A stretch of 17,728 bases of DNA from Strigomonas culicis (GCA_000482145.1 AUXH01000405.1:1-17728), one strand, 5' to 3'. Numbered from the stretch's first letter, positions 8,045-17,232 are shown. Numbers and translations are program-made. Notes: generated from the sequence alone by a model not told the origin.

Positions 8045-8626
8045 GTGAACGGTGACAGCAAATACAGTTGAGTAACAAGACAGAGAGAGAAGAAAAAGAA
8101 AAATGATAAAGAAAAACACGAACAGTAGAAAATGGATGCGTGCAGTTGTTGTATACTATTGCAAAAAGTACTTGTGTGGTTATGTATCTACGAAAAAGTG
8201 TGGAGGTGAAAAAAAAAGATGAAAAAAAAAAGTGAGAGAGAGGGGAAAGAAAACGATAAAGCGTGGTTGCAAAAAAACACAGAAAAGCGAAAACTCTTGT
8301 TCTTTATGTATAACGGCAAGAGCGCCGGCAAATACACACAATCAGATGTAAATCACAGACTTTAGCACGAACATCAACGGACGATATGAGTGTTAAGAAG
8401 AAAAAAGAGAAAAAATACTTACAACAAACTCAACAACAAAAACGAAAAGAAAAATTGGTATTTCGACACGGAAAAAAAATCTTTCTCCTCTACAGCTTCA
8501 CGTTCCGCAGTGCAGACAAGCGTGCCTGTTTTTTTTATCTTTTTTTCTTCACCGAAAGAAAAGATAGGAAAGAGAATGAAGAGAAAGAAAAAATGAGGTA
8601 ATGACAAGACGTACAGAACGCACAGC

Positions 8627-8641
8627 AAAAAAAAAAAAAAA
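8627..8641. repeat. Poly(A) run of 15 bases
   Basis: Fifteen consecutive A on the plus strand (U15 in the transcript), one of the longest homopolymers in the window. It may form part of an extra polypyrimidine tract in the long gap, or may be slippage only. Confidence 0.85.
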
Positions 8642-9697
8642 GAATAAGTAAATTCTAAAAAAGTGTTGTTTAATGTCGGTAATCTCGTTTTTTTCTTTTC
8701 TTTTTTCTTCTTTCTCTTCTCTTTCTTTCCTTTGAGCATTCATCCGAGAAGATGGTGTTATGTTCCTTCTTCTCTTTCTTTATTTATTTATTCTTTATCC
8801 TTCTCTTTTATATAGCGTATAAACATAGACGCTCCTCATAGTTACGTATGCTTTACTCTTATTATGTTTCTTTTTTGCTTTCATCTCACTGAGGTTCTTT
8901 GCTTCTTTGTTTGTTTGTTTTCACTATATGATGTTACATCCACTATTCTGACTCAACGATCCTATAACCGCTTTCATTTTGTTTTCCTTCTTTTAATCCG
9001 CATTTAATTACTTTTTTGTTTCGCTTATTGATACTCTCTCGTTATATTTATAAATATATAAAATGGAGATGGGAGATGTGTGTGCCGTTCACATACACCT
9101 TTCAAGTGCTTAAGAGAGGGGAGATCAAAGGAAATACAAAAGAACAGAACTACAAGAGAAAGGGGAAAGGGAAAAAGAGAACCAGAAAAAAAGAGAAGAA
9201 AAAGAAGATGAATCTGCTACGAAATGGGAAGTAAAGGTAAAAAAAGAAGGGATGGTAAACGGAAAAAAAACACGAAAAGGAAAGAAAAAAGAATGAGGCT
9301 TTTTGTCGTGTGTACAAGGAGGTAGAGAGAATAAAAATAACGATGTGGTGAATAGAAAAAAGGAAAAGGAAATGAAAGGAACAGGAAAAAGAAGGAGTCA
9401 TAATAGCCGGATTCTAAAGAAGAAGAAAAAGAACAACCTTTTTTTTTTCACTTTCCTCAACATACTTGTTGGTGAGGATGGAGTGGCAGTCCACATACTT
9501 ACCATGTCTTGACCAACATTCTCCTTCTTTTTTTTTTCCCGTCTCCTCTTCTCCATGACTCCTTCTCTTCTCATTTTCCTTTTTTTAAAAAAAAGACTTG
9601 CTTTGTGTGCGTGTCTGGGTGTTCACAGGTGTGTCTTTGCATATTCGTCGATATATGCTACTGGTGTGTCTTCTTTTTTTCTTTTTTTTTTCTCTTC

Positions 9698-11809
9698 CTA
9701 GATGACCCCTTCCTCCTCAAACCGCTTGATGTCCGCGGCGTGCGTGGCCTGCCACCTCTTGAGGGCAGCGTTGCCGCCGCTCAAGCGCAGCAGCGCCCGC
9801 TGCGCCTCGCGCAGCTCCATGCAAGAAGAGAAGAAGCGCTTCGCGGTGCAGTGGCCCCAGGCCGCCAGCGCGTACTGCTTGTTCGCCTCGACCATCTCCG
9901 GCACCTCGCGCGGGAGGGTCGCGAGCCCCTGGCGGCTGATCTCGTGGGAGACGCGCTCGTACAGCGCGGAGCGGCTTGCGAGCTCGCGCTCGCAGGCACG
10001 CTTGTGCGCCTGCAGGAAGGCGGACATCAGCCGCGCCCACTCGGCCGCCTCCTCGGCGACCAGCACGTTCGCGACCGCGCTGCTCTCCGCGATGAGCCGT
10101 TGCGCGACGACGTGGCGGTACTGGCGCACCTCGGCGCGCACGGCGGCCTTGGTCTCGTCGATGTCGATCCAGTGCTCGCGCACCAGGCGGTCGCGCTCCT
10201 CGGCAATGGCCTGCGCGCGGCGGTGCGCCTCCTCCGCCTTCTCCGCGTCCTGCTGCGCGACAATCTCCGCCCGCTCGCGCTGGGCGGCGGCGATGGCGCC
10301 CATGGCCTCCAGGGCAGCCCGGCGGTCCCGCATCGTGATCTTCGCGCAGCCCTGCGGCGTTGTCGCCGCGGCGTCGTAGTAGCAGCCCTGGTGCGCGAGG
10401 AGGCGGCGGTGGATGACCGTTGGCCGCGCGCCCATCTCCGCCTGGAAGATGTGCAAGTCACTGCAGATGCTGTCGTAGAGCCGCTCCGTCTCGACGTAGT
10501 CGAACTGCATCTTCTCTGCCTCGGCGCCGGTCGCAGTCACCACCCGCATCGCCTTCACCTTGTTCGCGAAGTAGAGTGTGCTGATCGTCTCCTCGTAGGA
10601 CATCTGCGTCGGCGAGCACTGGGCGAGCAGCAGCACGCGCGACTCCGGCTGTGAGAAGGTGGGCTTCAGCATGCGCGTGAGGGCCGAGATGCGGTAGCTC
10701 ACGAAGGAGCCCTCGTGCAGGCTGTGCACCACGTTGCCGAGCGCCGTCAGCGACGAGTTGATGCCGGCCGCCTCCTTCAGCCCCTCGCCGGTGACGCCCG
10801 TCTTCGCAATGCGCTCGCTGCCAGCGAGATCCGCGAGGATGATCTTGCTCGCGTACACAGGCTCCTTCTGCCCCGGGAGGTTGAACATGTTGCCCTGGAA
10901 CGGCATCATGTAGGCGGGCAGGTCCACCGCCGGCCGGGCGGTCTCCTCCTCCGCGCCGCCCTTGCCGGCCCGCGGCTTGCGCGACGTCGGCGTCGCGGCG
11001 CTGCGCTTTGCCTGCTTGCTCTCGTCCTCGCCGGCGGTGCGGGTGAGGTCCAGCAGGTTCAGCGACGGCGCCGGCGCGGTCGCGGCCTGCTGCAGGATGT
11101 CGATGAGGAAGAGACAATGGCTGCGCGACGACGTCGCGTTCGACTCCGTGTAGCGCGTCGAGCGCCGCGCAATCGCGAGCTGGATCTCGTTGAAGACGTC
11201 CTGGATGGTGGTCATCTCCTTCACCAGCAGGCCGGGCAGCAGCACATCGTCGCCGATCATCTTCGCATTGAGCGACGGCGGCGGCGAGTCGGGGTGGCCG
11301 CCGAAGAGGTCCCGGATCTTGTCGTTGTAGATCTCGACGCAGCTCAGGCCGACGACGACGTGCCACCCCTTCTGCGCGCGCCGCTGCCGGTACTCGATGA
11401 GATCTGACAACACGCGCAGGAACATGCCGCTATGGTTCGTCAGCAGGTCGTTCTCCAGTGGGTTCGGCTTCACGTCACCCAGCATCGTGAAGGTCTTGCC
11501 GGACCCTGTCTGGCCGTACGCCAGCATCGTCGCGCTCACCCCCACGAGCGCGGCGTCGACCATGTCAACGACCGCGTCCTCGTACACCTCCAGCTGCGTG
11601 CTCTCCTGGTCAAATATGTAATCAAAGGTGAACATGCTGCTCTTGGCGGGCTCGCCTGGGCGCGTGAGCTCGACCTTGAGGTCCGTGTCGCTCGTGCGAT
11701 GCACCCCCTGGAGCTCGAACTTCTCCTGGCATTGCAGCGTGCTGCCCTCCTTCAGCATGGGCCGCACGCGGACCGCCACCATGACACGCTGCGTACCAGT
11801 GGTTGCCAT
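9698..11809 (-). CDS. Kinesin with N-terminal motor domain and a large internal insertion
   Basis: Encodes 703 residues, ATG at 11809 to TAG at 9700-9698. Kinesins are ATP-driven microtubule motors. The motor spans about 7-424 and carries every nucleotide-binding motif: P-loop Gly-Gln-Thr-Gly-Ser-Gly-Lys-Thr (99-106), switch I Asn-Ala-Thr-Ser-Ser-Arg-Ser-His (224-231) and switch II Asp-Leu-Ala-Gly-Ser-Glu-Arg (327-333). It is therefore probably an active ATPase. About 95 residues separate switch I and switch II, against roughly 20-25 in conventional kinesins; the extra, charged and Ala/Pro-rich, lies at about 240-318. The segment after the motor (about 494-615) is rich in Ala, Glu, Arg and Gln and likely forms broken coiled coil. 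A Cys/Trp-containing helical tail ends the protein. I see no PH, FHA or other cargo domain. The kinesin class cannot be set by eye; trypanosomatids have many lineage-specific kinesins. The chosen ATG is the first after the candidate acceptor. Confidence 0.95.
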   Translation of the reverse strand: MATTGTQRVMVAVRVRPMLKEGSTLQCQEKFELQGVHRTSDTDLKVELTRPGEPAKSSMFTFDYIFDQESTQLEVYEDAVVDMVDAALVGVSATMLAYGQTGSGKTFTMLGDVKPNPLENDLLTNHSGMFLRVLSDLIEYRQRRAQKGWHVVVGLSCVEIYNDKIRDLFGGHPDSPPPSLNAKMIGDDVLLPGLLVKEMTTIQDVFNEIQLAIARRSTRYTESNATSSRSHCLFLIDILQQAATAPAPSLNLLDLTRTAGEDESKQAKRSAATPTSRKPRAGKGGAEEETARPAVDLPAYMMPFQGNMFNLPGQKEPVYASKIILADLAGSERIAKTGVTGEGLKEAAGINSSLTALGNVVHSLHEGSFVSYRISALTRMLKPTFSQPESRVLLLAQCSPTQMSYEETISTLYFANKVKAMRVVTATGAEAEKMQFDYVETERLYDSICSDLHIFQAEMGARPTVIHRRLLAHQGCYYDAAATTPQGCAKITMRDRRAALEAMGAIAAAQRERAEIVAQQDAEKAEEAHRRAQAIAEERDRLVREHWIDIDETKAAVRAEVRQYRHVVAQRLIAESSAVANVLVAEEAAEWARLMSAFLQAHKRACERELASRSALYERVSHEISRQGLATLPREVPEMVEANKQYALAAWGHCTAKRFFSSCMELREAQRALLRLSGGNAALKRWQATHAADIKRFEEEGVI

Positions 11810-11968
11810 GATTTTGTCTCGCTTTACTACTTATTTGGTTGGTGTTGTTGTTTTCTTCTTTTATCTCTTCTTTTCTGCTTTTGTTTGTGTGTATGCTACT
11901 TCGAGTTTTGTGTTGACGTTAAAAATGTGAAATTCGAAAAACAAAAAAAATAATTGAGTGTGGATTCA

Positions 11969-11990
11969 CTGAACAAGAGAAAAAAAAGAA
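11969..11990 (-). promoter_or_regulatory. Candidate trans-splice acceptor for the kinesin gene
   Basis: On the minus strand the tract TTCTTTTTTTTCTCTTGTTC (11990-11971) is followed at once by AG (11970-11969). The leader to the kinesin ATG is about 160 nt and contains no other ATG. This is the cleanest tract-plus-AG arrangement in the window. Confidence 0.55.
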
Positions 11991-12388
11991 TTCGTATCAA
12001 AAAGAGACAAATGAAAGAAAAAAGGAAGAGAAAGGCATTATAGAAAGAGCAATAGATATGAGCAAAAGCAATACACACTCCGATCAATTAATTGTTTAAA
12101 GAATAATACTATCGTTTGTTATTATTATTGCTGTTGCTTTTTTTGTTTTTGTTTTTGTTTTCTTGTTCACGAGTGAGTGAAATGCAATACATACTGGTAA
12201 CACTGTTTTTTGTTTAGTATGAGCTTCTTTTTTTTTTTTTTTGATTTCTTCCGAATTAGTACGTCTGCAAAAAAGCAATTGTGTATCAATCATCATGTTT
12301 TTTTTTTGTCTTTATGTCGAACATATAGCATTCCATTTACATTTGCATGATTTACACTTCCTTATGTGTATCTAGATTGCCTTTGTTT

Positions 12389-12412
12389 TTTGTTTGTTTG
12401 TTTGTTTGTTTG
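12389..12412. repeat. (TTTG)6 tetranucleotide microsatellite
   Basis: Six perfect TTTG units on the plus strand (CAAA in the transcript), inside a longer T-rich stretch between the ATPase and kinesin genes. A simple repeat with no evident function. Confidence 0.88.
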
Positions 12413-13283
12413 TTTTTTTCAATTGTTATTTTTTAATGATTTCGGTAAAAAAAAGTGGAAAGGGAAGAAAAGTTAGTATGACAACAGATGCGATCGGAAA
12501 ACACAGGAACAAGGAGGAATACGAATTACGACAAAGCAAAAAAAAGGTGAGTGCTACAAAAAAAAAATGAAAGATAGTAAAACGGAGAGAACAAAAAAAA
12601 ACAGAAATGGAAACCACAGTGTAAAACGAAAGAAACAAAAAATGAAAAAAAAAGGCTCTTTATCAGAATTGCAACGAAGAAAGAAAAGGGAATGTAAAAC
12701 AGTGAAAAAGAGAAACCTCAAAAAAAGCAAATAATATGAACATGGGGTTTCAGTGAAGAAAAGAAAACACAGAAAAAAACAAATAATACTCAAAATTATT
12801 TTTAATTATAAAGGAATGAAATTGAATAAACACAATTTCTCCTTTTCTTTTTCAATATTATTCTTTCTTCCTTTTCTTACTGTTCTTTTACAGTGTTTTC
12901 ATTAACTCGCTGTCTTTTTTTTTTTACTAAACAAAAAAAAAGGCATATATATTCCCTACAGTTTGTGTGTTTGTTTATTTAGCATCGGTTCCCTTATTTA
13001 GTTCATTCTATGATGTGCTACGTTAAATATCATCGTATTATTTTATTTTTTGAAAGCATATATATATACTTATATTTCTACAAAATGTGAACGCATTCTC
13101 TTTTTTTTTAAGGTATCTGTTAACAACAATAATAATGAAATAACACTAAAAAAAAAAAACGAAACGGAAAAAAAATGAAGTGAAAAAAACCAATGTATGC
13201 TTTTTTTATAAAATACGTTTTATATATCGAGTAAACATAATGAAAAACACAAAAGAAAGAAATAGAAATGAAATAAAAAAAGA

Positions 13284-13300
13284 AGAGAGAGAGAGAGAGA
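13284..13300. repeat. (AG)8 microsatellite
   Basis: A perfect AG repeat of 17 bases on the plus strand, read as CU repeats in the transcript. It lies about 210 bases beyond the ATPase stop codon, in the presumed 3' UTR, within a larger polypyrimidine block on the transcribed strand. Confidence 0.85.
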
Positions 13301-13511
13301 AAGGGCAACGGAATCGCTAGAAAAAAAAAACGAAGTTGAAGATGATGTTATACATTCATCTCTCTTTTCACCTTTTTTTTTTCCTTTCTTCTTCTTTTCT
13401 GTACACATTTCTTCGTTCTTTCTTTTCTTTTTCTTTTTTTTTCCTCTATTTACCTCTGCTTAGGGGGGGGAGGGGTTACTTATGTCTTGTGCATGTGTGT
13501 GCGCGTGTGCC

Positions 13512-16500
13512 TTAGTTGCGCTTGAAGCCCATCCGGCGCAGCAGCGAGCGCTTCCGCTGCCGGCCGTGCTTCGTCGTCATGACGAAGGAGCCGGTCATGG
13601 CGGTGGCGACGCTGCCCGCATGTGAAGCGAAGGACATGCGCAGGTTCTCCTCCGCGATGCTCTGCACGTCGCGGTTGTCGTGGCCGACCTCGGTGAAGGT
13701 GCGGTACTCCTGAAGCAGCTCTTGCTCCTCGCCCTCATCGACGTCGACAATGATGCGCTTGATCGGGAAGCAGCAGTTCTTTATTACCTTGTGCACCTCA
13801 CTGAAGAAGAGGAAGCCGGCGACCGCAGTCGCGAGGACGCCCCAGTGCCACGTCAGCATGTGGTGCACGAAGAGCCCGTGCGCGATGGCGTCAACGTACA
13901 CGATGGGGGCAAAGAGCACGCTGCCGAGCACGAAGGAGCCGTAGATCCAGCGGTTGTCAAACCACTTCATGAGGAAGATGGAGAGCCGCGGGTGGCGCAC
14001 CGTGTACGCGTGGAACAGCAGCCCAAAGTAGAGCACGCCGAAGGCCGTGCAGCGCGCCTGCCAGATGATCTCGCAGCCCGTGCCGCGGTGGTTGTTGCAG
14101 TCGTCGCCGACGGGACCGTCGTTGAAGCCGTAGAGCACGACGACAAAGCTGCCCAGCGTGAAGATGCCCAGCCACATGCCATAGATGAAGGTGTCCACGA
14201 TCAGCTCGATCGTAAAGAAGCCGGCCGTGTTTGGCGGCACCTGTAGGATGTCCGAGGTCGCCTTGTCCATGGACAGGCCGGTCGCCGGCGGCGCCGACGT
14301 GATGAGGTTCAGCCACAGAATCTCGATGGGCGACAGCACAAAGATGGCCTCGTCCTGGTGACGCATCGGCAGGCCGCAGATGAGCGCGATGACCTCCGCG
14401 ACGTTACTCGACAACAGGTGCACGACGAACTTGCGGATGCACTGCGCGATGCGGCGGCCCTCAGCGACGGCCTTGACGATGGTGGAGAAATTGTCGTCCG
14501 TGATGACGAGGTCCGCAACGCCCTTCGTGACGTCGACGCCGGAGCCCATCGCGCAGCCCACGTCGGAGATCTTGATGCTCGGCGAGTCGTTGAAGCCGTC
14601 GCCCGTCATGGCCGTGACGCGCTTGCGGCGGTGCAGCGACTCGATCATCTTCACCTTCGACTCGGGCGAGCAGCGGCCGATGACGACGGGCAGGTCGGCC
14701 CAGCCGTCGATCACGTCCGGCTCAACCGCGTCGAAGTCGGGGCCGGCCTGCAGCTTCACCGGGTCGTCGAGGTCGCGGCGCGAGATGATGTTGAGCATCG
14801 AGGCGATGCTGCCGGCGGTCGACGTGTGGTCGCCCGTCAGCATGCGCACGACGATGCCGGCGTGCTGGCACGCGAGCACGGACGGGCGCGACTCCGGCCG
14901 CGGCGGGTCGTAGATGCCCACGATGCCGAGGTACGTGAGGTCCTCCTCGATCACCTCGCGGCCGTAGACGTCGCCGAACGGCCGGTCCTCGGGCACACGG
15001 AACTGGCCGGGCTCGTAGTCGCGGCAGGAGAGGCACAGCGTGCGGAGGCCCAGCGCCGCGAGGGTCTGGATTTTGCGGTCCACGCTCTCGCGGTCGTCGT
15101 CGGTGAGGTTCACGCGCTTCCCCGCGCCGTCGATCTTCCAGTTGCAGAGCGCGAGCACGCGCTCGGGAGCGCCCTTCGTGCAGAGGTACAGCTCCTTCTT
15201 GCGCTCGTTGTGCCACGCGGTCGACATGCGCTTGATGCCGGAGTCGAAGGCGTACTCGCAGATGCACTGCCAGCCCTCCTGCGTCAGCGTGTCGCGGTTC
15301 AGCTGCCCCTTCCACGTCATCACCTGGATCGCAATCTCCGTCGGGTTGCCGTTGCCGACGAGGTAGTCGGGGTCATCGTCCGAGACGTGTAGCACCGTCG
15401 TGCTGCACAGCGCGCACGCGCGCAGGAACTCGAACAGGTGGCGGTGCTCGGGGAAGCGGTGCGCCATGTTGAACCCTTCGCCGAGCGCCCCGCTCTCCTC
15501 CACGCGCACAAATTCGCCGTGCGACTCGTACGGCGCGCCGTGCACCGCGTAGACTTCCTCGACGCCGATGACCGCCTTCTTGACGACCATCTTGTTCTCC
15601 GTCAGCGTGCCCGTCTTGTCCGAGCAGATGTCTGTGACGCCACCCAGCACCTCCAGCACCGGCAGCTTGCGGATGATACACTTCTTCTGCGCCATCTGCT
15701 TCACGGAGACGGTCATCGCGACGGTGATGACGACGCAGAGCGACTCAGGCAGGATGGCGATGGCCACCGCCGTCGCGTAAGAGAGCGTGGACGGCTTGTA
15801 CTTCATGCCGTTCGCCGCGAAGACAATGACGACAAGCACGAGGCAACAGGCGAAGAGGAAGTACATCATGTAGTCCAGCTTCTTCATGAGGTCCGTCTTG
15901 CCTCCGCCGCCGCCAGAGTTGAGCCGCTTTGCGAGTTTGCCCATCTCCGTGTGGATGCCGCCGGCGACGACAACCGCCTTACCACGCCCCTGTGTCACTT
16001 GCGTGTTGCGGTACGCCATGTTCTTGCGGTCGCCCAGCGCGCAGCGCATGTCGGGGTCCGGGATCACGTTCGTGTGCTTCATCACCGGCATCGCCTCGCC
16101 CGTCAGCAGCGCCTCATCAATCTCGAGATTGTTGCTCTCGAAGATGCGGCAGTCCGCAGGGACGGAGGAGCCCTGCTCAAGGATAAGCACGTCGCCGATG
16201 ACGACCTCGTCAATGAAGACAATCTCGGGGACGCCGCTGCGCAGAACCTTTGCCTCGCCGGCCGTCATCTTCTTGAGGCTGGAGAGCGAGCGCTCGGCGC
16301 CGAACTCCTGGTAGAAGCCCAGGATCGCGTTGAAGAAGAGAATGAAGAGGACGACGCCGAACTCAGCCCAGTCCTTGAAGATGCCGCTGATGATCACGAC
16401 AATGACGAGCACCACCGTGATGGCGTTCATGAACTGTCTGGCGAGAATGACGTACCACTTGGGACCGCCCTTGATCGGGATCACGTTGTTGCCGAGCAGG

Positions 16501-17147
16501 GAGCCGTGCCGCGGCACGTCCTCCTTGTCCAGACCCACGGCGCCGTCGTCCAGCTGCACGAGGTTGAACACATTCTCGAGCGCGAGCGACCACCACTTGT
16601 GGCCCGGGTCGTAGTCGTCCGGCGTCGGCTCGTCGCCCTGGTTATCGCCGAAGGCCATGGGGCGGTCGCCCTTGTCCTCGTCGTCGTCGTCGCCCGCAGG
16701 GCTCTTGCCCTTGCTGGGCTCCGGGAACTCGTCGCTCTTCTTGCCCTCGGAGGCCTTCTTCACGAGCGTGGACGCGCCCACGTACACGTCCCCGTCATGG
16801 GCGCCGTCCGGGCCGCTGCCGGGCCGCGCCGCCGCTCCCGCCGCGTGGCGCTGCTCGACCGCGGTGACCGTCAGAGGCGACTGGAGGAAGGCCGCCGTTT
16901 GCGCCGTCGACGTGTGGCCCAGAGCGTCACTCGACTCCCTCGTCGCCTCGTTGCCGCTGTTCAGCTCGGAGAAGCTATCCACCGCTGCGGGGCTCCGCGG
17001 GTGGCCCTCGTCCCTCGCATCGTGCCGCTCGGGGCGAATGCTGCTGCTGCCTCCGTAGGGCTCCACCGCCGCGACGGGCGGAGCCGGTAGAGTCGGATCC
17101 ACGTGACTGGTGACCGGTTTCTTGTCCTGCGCTGCTTTACTAGGCAT
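13512..17147 (-). CDS. P-type cation-transporting ATPase, type IID (ENA-like Na+/K+ exporter)
   Basis: Encodes 1211 residues, ATG at 17147 to TAA at 13514-13512. Residues 1-180 are a disordered N-terminus ending in an acidic Asp/Glu patch. The catalytic motifs are complete: actuator Leu-Thr-Gly-Glu (348-351), phosphorylation site Asp-Lys-Thr-Gly-Thr with Asp510, nucleotide-binding Lys-Gly-Ala-Pro-Glu (658-662), Thr-Gly-Asp (771-773) and hinge Thr-Gly-Asp-Gly-x-Asn-Asp (848-854). Ten membrane helices fit at about 234-254, 260-280, 426-446, 455-478, 905-925, 935-957, 976-1005, 1031-1048, 1067-1086 and 1097-1118. Asp-Ile-Cys before the phosphorylation site, Ile-Tyr-Asp-Pro-Pro-Arg (745-750) and the Asn-Asp-Ser-Pro-Ser hinge are typical of fungal and protist ENA (IID) pumps that export Na+ or K+, rather than SERCA or PMCA calcium pumps. 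Trypanosomatid homologues are often labelled calcium-motive ATPases. The tail (1131-1211) has an acidic then a strongly basic stretch. Ion specificity is inferred from class. Confidence 0.95.
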   Translation of the reverse strand: MPSKAAQDKKPVTSHVDPTLPAPPVAAVEPYGGSSSIRPERHDARDEGHPRSPAAVDSFSELNSGNEATRESSDALGHTSTAQTAAFLQSPLTVTAVEQRHAAGAAARPGSGPDGAHDGDVYVGASTLVKKASEGKKSDEFPEPSKGKSPAGDDDDEDKGDRPMAFGDNQGDEPTPDDYDPGHKWWSLALENVFNLVQLDDGAVGLDKEDVPRHGSLLGNNVIPIKGGPKWYVILARQFMNAITVVLVIVVIISGIFKDWAEFGVVLFILFFNAILGFYQEFGAERSLSSLKKMTAGEAKVLRSGVPEIVFIDEVVIGDVLILEQGSSVPADCRIFESNNLEIDEALLTGEAMPVMKHTNVIPDPDMRCALGDRKNMAYRNTQVTQGRGKAVVVAGGIHTEMGKLAKRLNSGGGGGKTDLMKKLDYMMYFLFACCLVLVVIVFAANGMKYKPSTLSYATAVAIAILPESLCVVITVAMTVSVKQMAQKKCIIRKLPVLEVLGGVTDICSDKTGTLTENKMVVKKAVIGVEEVYAVHGAPYESHGEFVRVEESGALGEGFNMAHRFPEHRHLFEFLRACALCSTTVLHVSDDDPDYLVGNGNPTEIAIQVMTWKGQLNRDTLTQEGWQCICEYAFDSGIKRMSTAWHNERKKELYLCTKGAPERVLALCNWKIDGAGKRVNLTDDDRESVDRKIQTLAALGLRTLCLSCRDYEPGQFRVPEDRPFGDVYGREVIEEDLTYLGIVGIYDPPRPESRPSVLACQHAGIVVRMLTGDHTSTAGSIASMLNIISRRDLDDPVKLQAGPDFDAVEPDVIDGWADLPVVIGRCSPESKVKMIESLHRRKRVTAMTGDGFNDSPSIKISDVGCAMGSGVDVTKGVADLVITDDNFSTIVKAVAEGRRIAQCIRKFVVHLLSSNVAEVIALICGLPMRHQDEAIFVLSPIEILWLNLITSAPPATGLSMDKATSDILQVPPNTAGFFTIELIVDTFIYGMWLGIFTLGSFVVVLYGFNDGPVGDDCNNHRGTGCEIIWQARCTAFGVLYFGLLFHAYTVRHPRLSIFLMKWFDNRWIYGSFVLGSVLFAPIVYVDAIAHGLFVHHMLTWHWGVLATAVAGFLFFSEVHKVIKNCCFPIKRIIVDVDEGEEQELLQEYRTFTEVGHDNRDVQSIAEENLRMSFASHAGSVATAMTGSFVMTTKHGRQRKRSLLRRMGFKRN

Positions 17148-17168
17148 CGTACGGACAGGAAAAGGTTA

Positions 17169-17232
17169 CTGTCGGTTGTACAACACGAGAGGTGCAGAAA
17201 CGAAAACAAGAGAAAAGAAAAAGAAAAAAAGA
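17169..17232 (-). promoter_or_regulatory. Candidate trans-splice acceptor for the P-type ATPase gene
   Basis: On the minus strand a long T/C tract (17232-17196) is followed by a mixed stretch and then the first AG at 17170-17169. The leader to the ATG at 17147 would be about 21 nt with no other ATG. Inferred from the tract and the first-AG rule. Confidence 0.5.

Larger units (their letters stand above)
7879..9697. other. Long intergenic region between ArfGAP and kinesin genes
   Basis: 1.8 kb of low-complexity, AT-rich sequence. Plus-strand purine-rich stretches (about 8010-8270, 8400-8480, 8560-8660 and 9110-9430) alternate with pyrimidine-rich ones (about 8690-8900 and 9435-9705). The left end holds the ArfGAP splice signals; the right end is the kinesin 3' UTR. 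Open frames here encode only Lys/Glu- or Phe/Leu-rich low-complexity peptides and were not accepted. No GC-rich tRNA-like island or box A/B pattern was recognised. Confidence 0.6.
11810..13511. other. Long intergenic region between kinesin and P-type ATPase genes
   Basis: 1.7 kb of AT-rich sequence. The kinesin leader and acceptor occupy 11810-11990; the right part is the ATPase 3' UTR. Plus-strand purine blocks lie at about 11930-12050, 12440-12790 and 13135-13345. Pyrimidine blocks lie at about 12115-12425, 12835-12930 and 13360-13450. It also holds (TTTG)6, an (AG)8 tract and a G8 run near the ATPase stop. Open frames here give only low-complexity peptides. No RNA gene was recognised. Confidence 0.6.

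Noticed and set aside
6604..8055. Plus-strand open frame of 483 codons covering the ArfGAP gene
   Set aside because: Arg/Ala/Gly-rich antisense shadow without any motif, whereas the minus strand encodes an intact ArfGAP zinc finger with its arginine finger.
8281..8380. Slightly GC-richer patch in the long gap, considered as a tRNA or small RNA gene
   Set aside because: I could not find tRNA box A/B patterns, a cloverleaf or a closing stem.
8419..8743. Overlapping minus-strand small open frames of 106 and 64 codons in the long gap
   Set aside because: Both are Lys/Glu runs followed by Phe/Leu runs, produced by the purine/pyrimidine blocks, and neither has GC-rich codons like the accepted genes.
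12096..12296. Minus-strand 66-codon open frame downstream of the polypyrimidine block at 12440-12790
   Set aside because: Considered as a micro-gene, but it is Lys/Thr/Ile-rich through simple repeats and lacks coding composition. It is kept only as part of the finding on unexplained blocks.
13463..13475. G8AG4 run on the plus strand just beyond the ATPase stop codon, as a possible G-quadruplex
   Set aside because: There are only one or two long G runs rather than four spaced ones, and in the transcript it is a C-run, so an RNA quadruplex is not possible.
14358..15392. Plus-strand open frame of 344 codons inside the ATPase gene
   Set aside because: Antisense shadow with Arg/Ala/Val/Asp-rich composition and no domain; it overlaps the conserved catalytic region of the real gene.
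15438..17090. Plus-strand open frame of 550 codons opposite the P-type ATPase gene
   Set aside because: It is an antisense shadow of a GC-rich gene. It shows no recognisable domain and is rich in Arg/His/Asp/Val, while the opposite strand encodes a complete conserved pump.
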